Positions 17,692 through 25,513 of a stretch of DNA of 64,000 nucleotides are shown piece after piece (the first letter of the stretch is position 1; each line of letters starts with the position of its first letter). The notes beneath the pieces are model-generated. The model saw only the letters and a list, made by a program, of their open reading frames with translations. It was not told the origin of the DNA and did no database searches. This stretch comes from JACVRN01 sp963715565. Its GTDB lineage: Bacteria; Acidobacteriota; Blastocatellia; Pyrinomonadales; Pyrinomonadaceae. A program made the translations under genes and the position numbers. Where the stretch lies: the NCBI GenBank assembly GCA_963715565.1, contig OY970256.1, forward strand, positions 2,356,001 to 2,420,000, read 5' to 3'.

Positions 17692-18714
17692 ATGTCGAGG
17701 ATGCGTGTCGTGCAGGTCCCCCACCCGAATGGACCCTTTGAACTCGTTGAACGCGAAATCCCGGAGCCCGGCGCCGGGCGGGTGCGAATCAAGGTTGAAG
17801 CCTGTGGTATCTGCCACAGCGATTCCTTTACAAAGGAGGGACTCTGGCCGGGTATTGAATACCCGCGCGTGCCGGGACATGAGGTCGCTGGAATAATTGA
17901 TGCCGTCGGGGCAGGCGTCGCGGGCTGGAAAGAGGGCCAGCGGGTCGGAGTCGGCTGGCACGGCGGACACTGCGGGTATTGCGATAATTGCCGTCGCGGC
18001 GACTTCTTTGCCTGCCAAATTGCCCTCCAAGTGCCCGGTGTCAACTACGACGGCGGCTACGCCGATTATATGATTGCGCCCGCCGAAGCTCTGGCGCTGA
18101 TCCCCGAAGAGCTTTCAGCCGTAGAGGCAGGGCCGCTGATGTGCGCCGGGATTACTACTTTCAACTCTCTCCGCAACAGCGGTGCGCAGCCTGGCGAGAC
18201 GGTCGCCATCCTAGGCTTAGGCGGGCTCGGCCATCTGGGTGTTCAGTTTGCCGCGAAGATGGGTTTTAAGACCGTCGCCATCGCACGAGGCGGGGACAAG
18301 GAGCCATTAGCTAAGCAACTCGGTGCGCACCATTACATTGACAGTCAGGCGCAGGATGCTGGCGCGGAACTGCTCAAATTAGGTGGTGCCGCGGTCATCC
18401 TCGCCACCGTGACGAACGGCAAAGCGATGAGTGCGGTTCTGGGCGGGTTGGGCGTCAATGGGAAGTTGATAATTCTCGGCGCTGCTGATGAGCCGCTCGA
18501 AGTGCCCGCACTTCTGCTCATCACAGGACGCCGTTCAGTACTGGGTTGGTACTCTGGGATGTCGATAGATTCGCAGGATACGCTCTCCTTCAGCGTGCTG
18601 ACTGGCGTGCGGGCTATGACTGAAGTCTTCCCGCTGGAGCGTGTAACAGAGGCTTACGAGCGGATGATGAGCGGCAAGGCACGGTTTCGAGTCGTCCTCA
18701 CAACCGGGCAGTAG
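17692..18714 (+). CDS. Cassette 3: zinc-dependent alcohol dehydrogenase
   Basis: 340-residue medium-chain alcohol dehydrogenase (AdhP/AdhT type), oxidising alcohols or reducing aldehydes with NAD(P). Catalytic zinc ligands in EACGICHSD and GHE; the structural-zinc loop GGHCGYCDNCRRGDFFAC has its four Cys; Rossmann motif GLGGLGHLG. The start has GGAG five bases upstream; the longer in-frame start at 17566 lies inside attC2 and is rejected. A full-length metabolic enzyme is among the larger cargoes seen in cassettes. Confidence 0.9.
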   Translation: MSRMRVVQVPHPNGPFELVEREIPEPGAGRVRIKVEACGICHSDSFTKEGLWPGIEYPRVPGHEVAGIIDAVGAGVAGWKEGQRVGVGWHGGHCGYCDNCRRGDFFACQIALQVPGVNYDGGYADYMIAPAEALALIPEELSAVEAGPLMCAGITTFNSLRNSGAQPGETVAILGLGGLGHLGVQFAAKMGFKTVAIARGGDKEPLAKQLGAHHYIDSQAQDAGAELLKLGGAAVILATVTNGKAMSAVLGGLGVNGKLIILGAADEPLEVPALLLITGRRSVLGWYSGMSIDSQDTLSFSVLTGVRAMTEVFPLERVTEAYERMMSGKARFRVVLTTGQ

Positions 18715-18726
18715 CCGGGTGGGGTG

Positions 18727-18832
18727 CGGCCTAACAACTCATTCAACCGGAGCGGAATTAGCTCGAATGTTATCCGCAAGATTGAAGGCTTGATACAATC
18801 CTTCCCGCCCGGTTAATTCGGGCGTTAGGCGT
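18727..18832 (+). other. attC3
   Basis: GCCTAAC (18729-18735) with GTTAGGC (18824-18830); inner TTCAACCGG / CCGGTTAA. The centre differs from attC1 and attC2. Confidence 0.92.
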
Positions 18833-18873
18833 CGAATAGCTTAATCAACACAGTCTGGAAGGAGAGTAACGTT

Positions 18874-19362
18874 ATGAACTCTAAAAAAGAACAGCTAGAC
18901 CTCCACGAGTATTTATCCAAACACGTTGTCGCGGAGACAATCGCCTCTCCGGGCGTCCCCCTGCTCCTGCTGTCGTGTATGGATTCTCGCTACCCTCATC
19001 GGATCATAGACACGATGGACTCCTTAGGGCTCCGAGGGAAGTACGATCAACTGATTTTGGCGGGCGCAAGTTTAGGGGTTGTCCATAAGAAAGCGTGGCA
19101 GGGCACGTTTTTGGATCAGCTCGGGTTTGCGATTGAGCACCATCACGTATCGCAAGTCTTAATCCTCGATCATCGAGACTGCGGCGCCTACAAGCACTTC
19201 CTTGGCGTCACCCCGAATAATCCGGCGAAAGAGAAACTGGCCCACGTCGAGAAATCTAAAGCAGCCGCCCGAGTTATCAGCAGAAAGTTCCCTCAGTTAC
19301 AGGGTAAGATTCGTTGTTTGCTACTTCCAATCGAAACCATTGAGGAGCTGGTTATCAGCTAA
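18874..19362 (+). CDS. Cassette 4: beta-class carbonic anhydrase-like protein
   Basis: 162 residues. Zinc-site motifs of beta-carbonic anhydrases: C35-x-D37-x-R39 (SCMDSR) and H100-x2-C103 (DHRDCGAYK), with LILAGASLG between. These enzymes hydrate CO2 to bicarbonate. It is shorter than typical plant or E. coli members and belongs with the small bacterial forms. AAGGAG precedes the ATG at good spacing. Sole gene of its cassette. Confidence 0.82.
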   Translation: MNSKKEQLDLHEYLSKHVVAETIASPGVPLLLLSCMDSRYPHRIIDTMDSLGLRGKYDQLILAGASLGVVHKKAWQGTFLDQLGFAIEHHHVSQVLILDHRDCGAYKHFLGVTPNNPAKEKLAHVEKSKAAARVISRKFPQLQGKIRCLLLPIETIEELVIS

Positions 19363-19375
19363 CCGTAGCTGACAC

Positions 19376-19489
19376 GCGCCTGACAACTCATTCAACGCGG
19401 ACGCCTCGATAGCATTCTTTTCATCATTCTCCCTTCGTTGTATCTTGTGAGGTGTTCGCTCGGCGCGTGTTAATTCGGGCGTTGGACGC
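19376..19489 (+). other. attC4
   Basis: GCCTGAC (19378-19384) with GTTGGAC (19481-19487). The left box has G in place of the first A of AAC, so outer pairing is imperfect. Inner TTAATTCGGGC is retained. Confidence 0.85.
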
Positions 19490-19523
19490 TTGCCTGAAGT
19501 TGAAAGGTATAGGATAAAGTCTT

Positions 19524-20015
19524 ATGCGAAATCTACTTACTACAACATTTCTCATGACGTTGTTTGCCTCTGTAATGTTGGTTCCAGGATACTCTCAGAC
19601 GAAAGAACAGAAAAAAGAGCAGAAAGTATTTGCCGCCGTTCCGCAGCATTTGCGTGCGAGGTTAATTGAAAGATTAAATTTGTACGTTGAGTATGAGCGC
19701 ACGAAGCAGTATGAGAAGTTATATGACCTGTTGTGGGAATATGTTGTCGATCCGAATAGTCTAAGTAAAGAGGATTATGTTAAGGCCAGTAAGAAAACGA
19801 TAGCCGAAGGGTATCGGGGTATTTTACTGGAGTTCAAGCCTACAGATACACTTGATTTATCTCTTAATGATGAGGGCGAGGTTCGCTATGACATTTGGGG
19901 GACAGCGAAAGTAAATAGTGAGGGAGAGATTTACGAGAAGGACGCGGCCATAGAGGCTCGTTGGATAAATGGGGAATGGTATTTCTCCGGTGTCGCAGAC
20001 GTGATAATCGATTAA
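19524..20015 (+). CDS. Cassette 5: secreted protein of unknown function
   Basis: 163 residues with a Sec-type signal peptide (LLTTTFLMTLFASVMLVPGYSQ), then a Lys/Gln/Glu-rich helix and a mixed alpha/beta region rich in Tyr and Trp (WGTAKVNSEGEIYEKDAAIE, WINGEWYFSGVADVII). The shape of the C-terminal half resembles NTF2-like or lipocalin-like folds, but no family is recognised. The DNA is visibly richer in A+T than the flanking chromosome, as expected for acquired cargo. Confidence 0.7.
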   Translation: MRNLLTTTFLMTLFASVMLVPGYSQTKEQKKEQKVFAAVPQHLRARLIERLNLYVEYERTKQYEKLYDLLWEYVVDPNSLSKEDYVKASKKTIAEGYRGILLEFKPTDTLDLSLNDEGEVRYDIWGTAKVNSEGEIYEKDAAIEARWINGEWYFSGVADVIID

Positions 20016-20044
20016 GCGTGAGGTTTGCTCTTTTCGCCAACGCC

Positions 20045-20159
20045 GCGCCCAACAACTCGTTCAAGGCCGACCCCGCTATAGCACGGCTTTCATGATTATT
20101 CCCTGCGGTGTGGATTGGATGCTTCTCGCGCGGGCCGGGTTAATTCGGGCGTGAGATTG
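20045..20159 (+). other. attC5 (degenerate right core)
   Basis: Left box GCCCAAC (20047-20053) and TTAATTCGGGC are present. The right core reads GTGAGAT (20151-20157), breaking the invariant GTT. The array may have been fixed at this end. Confidence 0.7.
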
Positions 20160-20273
20160 CTACGTCATTATCGTTAGTTGTGGACGCAGATGAGTTGTTT
20201 TATGCTTGTAACGCACGAAGATTAAAAATTGGCGCAGATTCGGATTTTACTAAGGGGAGCAAAACTCAATCTC

Positions 20274-20456
20274 ATGAAAAACGTCCGACTGGCTTTATGG
20301 TTACTTTTAATTTCGCAGGCTATCTTTCTACTCAGCAGTTTGATCGAACCGCCGTCAAGCTGGGTGATGATTATCTTGCGCGTATTTGTGCCTCTTATTT
20401 TGGTTGCGGTTTTCGGCTTAATGTTAGCCGGCTATATCTCACCCAGGAAAAGGTAG
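20274..20456 (+). CDS. Small two-helix membrane protein after attC5
   Basis: 60 residues: MKNVRLALWLLLISQAIFLL, a short loop (EPPSSW) and a second hydrophobic helix ending in SPRKR. It resembles cassette 1 in size and topology, not in sequence. No attC follows before the next gene, so it is either the last, no longer excisable cassette or flanking DNA. A frame of 109 codons overlaps it (20180-20509) but has no family-like features. Confidence 0.5.
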   Translation: MKNVRLALWLLLISQAIFLLSSLIEPPSSWVMIILRVFVPLILVAVFGLMLAGYISPRKR

Positions 20457-20527
20457 AGGGCGTATTCAATATCAGATTAGCCATCCCGCAGAGCGTTGCT
20501 TTCAGATGAGCGAGCTATATTTATGTC

Positions 20528-21535
20528 TTATTTAGCGTAGTAGCCGCGTTTGGTGCGCGCGGCGAGCTGGGGGCGGCCCTGTAGCTGAACCGCTACGTTG
20601 CGCCAGGAGCCGTCGCGCTCGCGGTTCGTGGGGCGATAGCCGATGCTGTAGACAGTGCTGAGGTCGCGTATCACCTGTTCGTAAACGCCTTTCAAATCCT
20701 CAAGCTTGCGTGCCTGATAGATGATGCTGCCGCCTTCAAGGGCCAGTTGTGCAAGTTGCTGGCGCGCGTCGGCGTAAATCTCTACGGTTCCGCGTCGCTG
20801 CTGAACCATCTCGCGCTCCGTGTCCAGATAGATGGGAATCAAGATTGAGTCTGAGCGGCGCACCGTGTCCAGCAGTTCCTCAAAACTGATGCCGGAGCCA
20901 TCGCCCGGAACTCCCGGCAGCGCGTTGTCCACGCCGTCCGTCATGACCACGACGGCGCTGCGCCGTGAAGCTCCCTTCAGCATCTCTGTCAAAACGAAAT
21001 AGAGCGCGTCCCAAAAATTAGTCCCGCCGCTCGGCTTCTCTATCTTTTTGATGCGCTCAAGAAGAGCCTCGCGGTCTGAGGTGAGAGACGAGACGACTTT
21101 GTGCTCTTTCGAGAAGGTGACGATGCCTATGCGATCCGTGGGGCGGGAAGCTTCTACAAATCGCCGCAGAGATTTTTTTATCAGGTCGAGCTTGTCAGAG
21201 GTAGAGCCGGAAAGGTCTACAAGCAGCACGAGGTCAAAGGGCGAGTTGGAAGAGGCGAAAAAGCTTATCTCCTCGGGCTGACCGTTTTCGAGGACCACGA
21301 AATCCTTCTGCTGCAATTCGCCGACAGGCGTTTTCGGGTCGCGGCTGAAAACGCTCACGTTGAGGTCAACCAGGTCGGCGTTGATGCTGACGGTCTCAAT
21401 CGTCTCTGCGGTCTGCGCATGTACGTGCGCGCCGCAGGCTGCAAGCAGAAGCGCAAGTGCACAGAGCTTTATCACGGAAGCTCCGCACGCACCTCTGGCT
21501 TGTTTCCTTTCTGTTTTCTTCCCCTCGATTTTCAT
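20528..21535 (-). CDS. Secreted VWA protein (VWFA-related Acidobacteria domain)
   Basis: About 335 residues: signal sequence (CALALLLAACGAHVHAQ), short beta domain (VDLNVSVFSRDPKTPVGELQ, DFVVLENGQPEEISFF), then a VWA domain with a complete MIDAS start (LLVDLSGSTSDK) and VVMTDGVDN. This N-domain plus VWA arrangement is the VWFA-related family expanded in Acidobacteria. Start set at MKIEGKK near the signal peptide; the ORF can extend to 21583. Paralogue of the next gene. Role unknown. Confidence 0.85.
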   Translation of the reverse strand: MKIEGKKTERKQARGACGASVIKLCALALLLAACGAHVHAQTAETIETVSINADLVDLNVSVFSRDPKTPVGELQQKDFVVLENGQPEEISFFASSNSPFDLVLLVDLSGSTSDKLDLIKKSLRRFVEASRPTDRIGIVTFSKEHKVVSSLTSDREALLERIKKIEKPSGGTNFWDALYFVLTEMLKGASRRSAVVVMTDGVDNALPGVPGDGSGISFEELLDTVRRSDSILIPIYLDTEREMVQQRRGTVEIYADARQQLAQLALEGGSIIYQARKLEDLKGVYEQVIRDLSTVYSIGYRPTNRERDGSWRNVAVQLQGRPQLAARTKRGYYAK

Positions 21536-21598
21536 GAAACTAATGGATGCTGAAAATCCGCGTCTTACAATTTCACTGCTCAATCAACTGTCATGAGT

Positions 21599-23305
21599 TC
21601 AATTGGCGAAGTAGCCGCGTTTGCCGCGCGCGACGGCGTTCTGACGCGCGATGTTGATGCGTATAGTGCGCCACTTGCCGTCTCGCAGCTTGTTCTTCGG
21701 ACGGTACGAGAGGCTGTAGACAGTGCCCAAATCCGCCACCACGCGCTCGTAAGCTCCGGCCAAATCTTCTATCTTCTCCACTTCGTAGAAGAGGCCGCCG
21801 CCCGTGTCGGCCATCTCCCGCATGCGGTCGTGTCCGAGGTCGAAGTCCTCCGGCTGCGTGTCCAGAGGGCTCAGCGATTCATACTCCGTGTTGAGCCACA
21901 GAGTATAAACCACGCCGTCAAATTCCTGTATCTCCTTTAAAAGCTGTTCATAGCCGAGCATGGAGCCGTCGCCCCTGACGCTCGGCAGTTGCCCGTCTAG
22001 CCCGTCGCTCATGACGACAATCGCTGTGCGACGACGATTAGTCACGTCCTTCATAAACTCTTTCATGGTAAAGGCCGTGGAGTCGTAGAGCTTTGTATCG
22101 CCGAAGGGGACGGTGTCAATCGCGCCGATGCGCGCGCGTAAAGATGCGCGGTCGGTGGTCAGGCGAGAGACGAGCGTGGGCGAGCCCGCGAAGGTCACGA
22201 CGCCGATGCTGTCGGCAGGCCGCGCGGCTTCTACAAACCTGAGCGCAGCCTCGCGTATGAGCTTGACGACATCGCGCGTAGAGCCCGAAAGGTCTATCAA
22301 CAAGATGAGATTAAAGGGCGCGTTCGCCGATTCGAAATGAGCTATCTGTTGCTCGGCCCCGTCTTCGTAAATACGAAAATCCCGCTCGGCCAGACCCATC
22401 ACGCCGCGATTGGTGCTCCTGTCCACAACGCTCGTGCTGAGCGTGACCAGCTCCGTATCCACGCGCACCACGTCGCCTTCTTCGACTTCCATAGGCCCGT
22501 CGGAAGCGTTGGCGGGAGTGCCAGCGCCGCCGGGCGCTGTATCGGGGCCGAGCAGCGTCGGCGCTTTGCGTCCTTCCGGTGCGTTTGTAGTCGTAGCGCT
22601 CACGGTCGAGGGCTGTGGCGTCGGCAGAGCCTGCGTCACGTTTGTTTGCTGTGAAGATGAAGCCGTGGTCTTTGGCTCGTCGGTTGGCGAGAGCGTGATA
22701 GTGCCGCTCGCGGAGCGCAAGCGCAGGGGCTGGCTTGCGGCTCCGATGCGCGCTTCAAAAACTTTTTCGCTCGCCACGTCGTCGGGCGCACCGAGCGCCG
22801 ATACAATCTCGCCGCTGGTGGTTTCGGCGCGCACGGCTGCGTCCGCGCGGTTTGAAAACTCTGCGCGTATGTCGCCCGAAACAGTCTGCGCGCTAAGACT
22901 CGCGGGCAGGCCGCGCACTTCGACTTGTCCGTCCGTGGTGACAATCTCTACGCGCGAGCGTTCGGGGATGCGTAGAGCTAGATGGACGCGCGCATTGTTC
23001 TGCGGGGTGGCGCGCACGACTCCTATGGTGAGCAGGCTTTCGGTGCGCTCTATGAGAACGGGCGAGCGCTTTGCTTGCGCGCCTTCGACCGTGGCGGTGA
23101 CGGCGACGTGCTTTTCTTTCCAGACTTCGACCGTAATCGAGCCACGACGATTTTCAATCCGCAGCTCGCCGCCCAGTGGAAGGTCCGCACGGATGCCTTC
23201 ATCCTCGGCCCGCGCACGCTGTAAGGGAAAGCCTACGACGAGAGCGGCCAGCAAAGATAAAGCCAGAAGGGGAGAGAGAATTTTCAGGGGTCTACCTCTA
23301 AACAT
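21599..23305 (-). CDS. Secreted VWA protein with N-terminal DUF4097-like beta domain
   Basis: About 568 residues. Signal peptide (LLALSLLAALVVGFPLQRARAED); a repeat-rich beta region (GGELRIENRRGSITVEVWKE, SGEIVSALGA) like putative adhesin DUF4097; a Thr/Pro linker; then the VWFA-related domain with MIDAS LLIDLSGSTRDV and IVVMSDGLDG. Its C-terminal half is parallel to the preceding VWA protein (both end KRGYYAK/KRGYFAN), indicating tandem duplication with an added N-domain. Longer start at 23419 possible. Probably envelope-associated. Confidence 0.82.
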   Translation of the reverse strand: MFRGRPLKILSPLLALSLLAALVVGFPLQRARAEDEGIRADLPLGGELRIENRRGSITVEVWKEKHVAVTATVEGAQAKRSPVLIERTESLLTIGVVRATPQNNARVHLALRIPERSRVEIVTTDGQVEVRGLPASLSAQTVSGDIRAEFSNRADAAVRAETTSGEIVSALGAPDDVASEKVFEARIGAASQPLRLRSASGTITLSPTDEPKTTASSSQQTNVTQALPTPQPSTVSATTTNAPEGRKAPTLLGPDTAPGGAGTPANASDGPMEVEEGDVVRVDTELVTLSTSVVDRSTNRGVMGLAERDFRIYEDGAEQQIAHFESANAPFNLILLIDLSGSTRDVVKLIREAALRFVEAARPADSIGVVTFAGSPTLVSRLTTDRASLRARIGAIDTVPFGDTKLYDSTAFTMKEFMKDVTNRRRTAIVVMSDGLDGQLPSVRGDGSMLGYEQLLKEIQEFDGVVYTLWLNTEYESLSPLDTQPEDFDLGHDRMREMADTGGGLFYEVEKIEDLAGAYERVVADLGTVYSLSYRPKNKLRDGKWRTIRINIARQNAVARGKRGYFAN

Positions 23306-23634
23306 TATTCCACTCGGAGAAGCAACTCCGGAGTTGGAGTGCGCGAAAGGGGCGAAACGTCTGTCTCGAACAGCATCCTTTTCGTCTTCACTCGGCCTCC
23401 CATCAGTGTTGCTTTTCAATTCGTTATTCGCGTGAAGCAGTTTGCGCGTCTAAAACGTTCGACACGCGCGATTAGGGGAGTGTGCCATGCCTGAGAGCAC
23501 AGGATAGGCCAAACAAGAGCGCGCGGGCAAATCGACACGACCGAAAAAACTTGTGCCCGGCGTTCACGGTTTGTCTACCAGAAGAGATGACGCGCACCGT
23601 CTTAAAGGTTTGCCTAAATGTGCGCGCTCTCGCT

Positions 23635-24873
23635 TTATCTTTCAATCATGTCCAGCATGGAGTCGGGCTCGCTCTTGGGCGGCTCGGGCGGCGGAGCGGC
23701 GCGCGGGGCGGGAGAATCAGCCATGTCCGCCAGCCGCAAGATCAGGTTGTTCTGGTTCGTGGCGTAAGGCATGGCTTCGTCCCGCGCAACCACGCCCGCG
23801 CGTATGTATTTCTCAATCACGCTGTCAAAGGTTTGCATTCCTTCCTGATCGCCCTGCTCCATAGCGTCAAGGAGCGACTTGCCTTCCGCTTCGCCGCGCT
23901 CTATATACTCGCGCGTGCGCGCCGTGGATTTCAGCAGCTCTATGGCGGCGACGCGGCCCTTGCCGTCCGATTTCGGGATGAGCCGCTGCGAGACTATGTA
24001 GCGGAAGCTTTGCGCGATGCGCGTGCGAATGGCCTTCTCTTCGTTTTTGGGGAAGACGCCGATGATGCGGTCCACGGTTTTAGAGGCGTCGATGGTGTGC
24101 AAGGTGGAGAGCACGAGGTGGCCCGTCTCCGCTGCTTCGAGCGCGACTTCAATCGTCTCGCGGTCGCGCATCTCGCCGACGAGAATCACCTTCGGAGCCT
24201 GGCGGAGCGCGGCCCTTAAGGCAAGCGCGAAATCCGGCGTGTCCGAATGCAGCTCGCGCTGGTGAATCGTAGAGTTCTTGTGCATGTGCAGAAACTCTAT
24301 AGGGTCTTCGATGGTCACGATGTGGTAATACTTCGTCTCGTTAATCAGGTCTATGATGGCCGCGAGCGTCGTAGACTTGCCGGAGCCGGTCGGGCCTGTC
24401 ACCAGCACCACGCCGTTCTTCAGCTCTGCAATTTTTTGCAACTCCTTGGGCAGGTCGAAATCCGAAAAGCGCGGCGGGCTGGAGGGGATGACGCGCATGA
24501 CGATGGCGTGCGTGCCGCGCTGCATAAAGATGTTGACGCGGAAGCGCGCAAGCTGCGGCGCGCTAAAGGAGAGGTCGGATGAGCCGTACTTTTCCAGGTT
24601 CTGCGCCGCCTGCTGGTGCGTGCCTATGATGAGCTTGGCGATGGCCGCCGTGTGTCCGGGCGTCAGCTTTTCGAGACCCGGAATCGCTACGGGCTGCAAT
24701 TTTCCGACCAGCTCTATCTGCGGCGGTCGTCCGGGCGAAAAGATGAGGTCGGAAACCTTGTCCGAGACGGCCAGCATGCGCTGAAGCACCTGTACGAAAT
24801 TTGGCGGAGCGCTGCCCCCCTGCTGCGCGGGCGGCGCACCCTGAACGTCGGTCGGTTGTTGCGGCGTACTCAT
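23635..24873 (-). CDS. pilT: Type IV pilus retraction ATPase, PilT/PilU type
   Basis: 412 residues. Hexameric secretion-type ATPase driving pilus retraction at the inner membrane. Walker A GPTGSGKSTT, Asp box with the RxxPKVILVGEMRDRET block, Walker B-region histidine motif (TGHLVLSTLHTIDASKTVDR) and the C-terminal QRLIPKSDGKGRVAAIE. Extended N- and C-terminal Pro/Gln-rich tails. Start set at MSTPQQPTD; the upstream extension is translated repeat H5. No other pilus gene is adjacent, so PilT versus PilU cannot be separated. Confidence 0.87.
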   Translation of the reverse strand: MSTPQQPTDVQGAPPAQQGGSAPPNFVQVLQRMLAVSDKVSDLIFSPGRPPQIELVGKLQPVAIPGLEKLTPGHTAAIAKLIIGTHQQAAQNLEKYGSSDLSFSAPQLARFRVNIFMQRGTHAIVMRVIPSSPPRFSDFDLPKELQKIAELKNGVVLVTGPTGSGKSTTLAAIIDLINETKYYHIVTIEDPIEFLHMHKNSTIHQRELHSDTPDFALALRAALRQAPKVILVGEMRDRETIEVALEAAETGHLVLSTLHTIDASKTVDRIIGVFPKNEEKAIRTRIAQSFRYIVSQRLIPKSDGKGRVAAIELLKSTARTREYIERGEAEGKSLLDAMEQGDQEGMQTFDSVIEKYIRAGVVARDEAMPYATNQNNLILRLADMADSPAPRAAPPPEPPKSEPDSMLDMIER

Positions 24874-24880
24874 AACGGCA

Positions 24881-24957
24881 GTGACGAGTGACAAGTGACG
24901 AGTGACAAGCAGGGACAAGCTGTGTTAGCTTGTCCCTTGTCACTCGTCACTTGTCAC
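24881..24957. repeat. Word-repeat palindrome H5 (GTGACAA words)
   Basis: GTGACGAGTGACAAGTGACG units pair with CACTCGTCACTTGTCAC around an inner GGGACAAGC / GCTTGTCCC stem. Lies just upstream of the pilT start. Confidence 0.85.
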
Positions 24958-25164
24958 TTTTTTCCTTTCTCTCTAGCGATTTCCTGAATTTCGGTCGAGC
25001 TTTACGTTTTAACCTCGCTTCGTGACTAAAAATAAATGTTTGGCGCGAACAACTGCGACATCCGTAGCGTACATCAAAATGAGTGCAAGACAGAGGCTGC
25101 TCGGGCGTTCTTGTTATTGCAGCCCTTGGCTAAGTTGGACGCGAAAGGAGGCGCTTACAAAACA

Positions 25165-25422
25165 ATGGCAACCTACAGAGACCCGGTTCGCGTGTTTGCT
25201 CCGTTGGAAGTCATCGAGCGCCTGCTGGAAATTCGTGCTGAAGCAGGTTTTTCCCCTGCTGTTTATCTGCTTACGCCCGATGATTTGGCGGCGTGCCTCG
25301 ACGCTTACGGCTTCGATGTTTTTGCTTTTTCCGAAGGCGAAAGCGAATTCCATTTCGGCAACTACCGCGCCCCGGTTGCGCCCGGTGGCAACCATGCCCA
25401 TAATTCATTAACGGCGCACTAA
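25165..25422 (+). CDS. Hypothetical small protein
   Basis: 85 residues starting MATYRDPVRVFAPLEVIERL. AAAGGAGG lies upstream but with a long 14-base spacing. No TM segment or signal peptide; two predicted helices, an acidic SEGESEFHFGNY segment and a His/Asn-rich tail (GGNHAHN). Family not recognised. It is the only gene between the pilT and phosphatase genes, both on the other strand, and looks monocistronic. Confidence 0.55.
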   Translation: MATYRDPVRVFAPLEVIERLLEIRAEAGFSPAVYLLTPDDLAACLDAYGFDVFAFSEGESEFHFGNYRAPVAPGGNHAHNSLTAH

Positions 25423-25441
25423 AGAAGTAAAAAGTACGTAG

Positions 25442-25500
25442 AAGAGGTCGGAGGTCAGAGGTTAGTAGGTAATTTTACTGACCTCTGGCCTCTAATCTCT
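25442..25500. repeat. Word-repeat palindrome H6 (GAGGTC words)
   Basis: GAGGTCGGAGGTCAGAGGTTAG pairs imperfectly with CTGACCTCTGGCCTCTAATC. Lies between two convergent gene ends. Confidence 0.75.
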
Positions 25501-25513
25501 TTTTATCTTCATC

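Larger units (their letters stand above)
16655..20157 (+). mobile_element. Integron gene-cassette array without integrase (CALIN-like)
   Basis: Five attC sites of 105-115 bp, all in one orientation, separate single-gene cassettes on the + strand. Outer boxes GCCTAAC and GTTAGGC and inner boxes TTCAACCGG and CCGGTTAA recur, with one unpaired base in the inner box as known for attC. No tyrosine recombinase is present in the window, so it fits a cluster of attC sites lacking an integrase, unless intI lies elsewhere in the genome. Flanked by two unrelated minus-strand genes. Confidence 0.88.

Noticed and set aside
20180..20509. 109-codon frame overlapping the last small membrane protein
   Set aside because: No domain, signal or ribosome-binding site seen; the overlapping two-helix frame is more plausible. 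Not excluded.
22410..23435. 341-codon open frame opposite the larger VWA gene
   Set aside because: Ser/Arg/Ala-rich with no recognisable domain; the minus-strand VWA frame has signal peptide and MIDAS motif.
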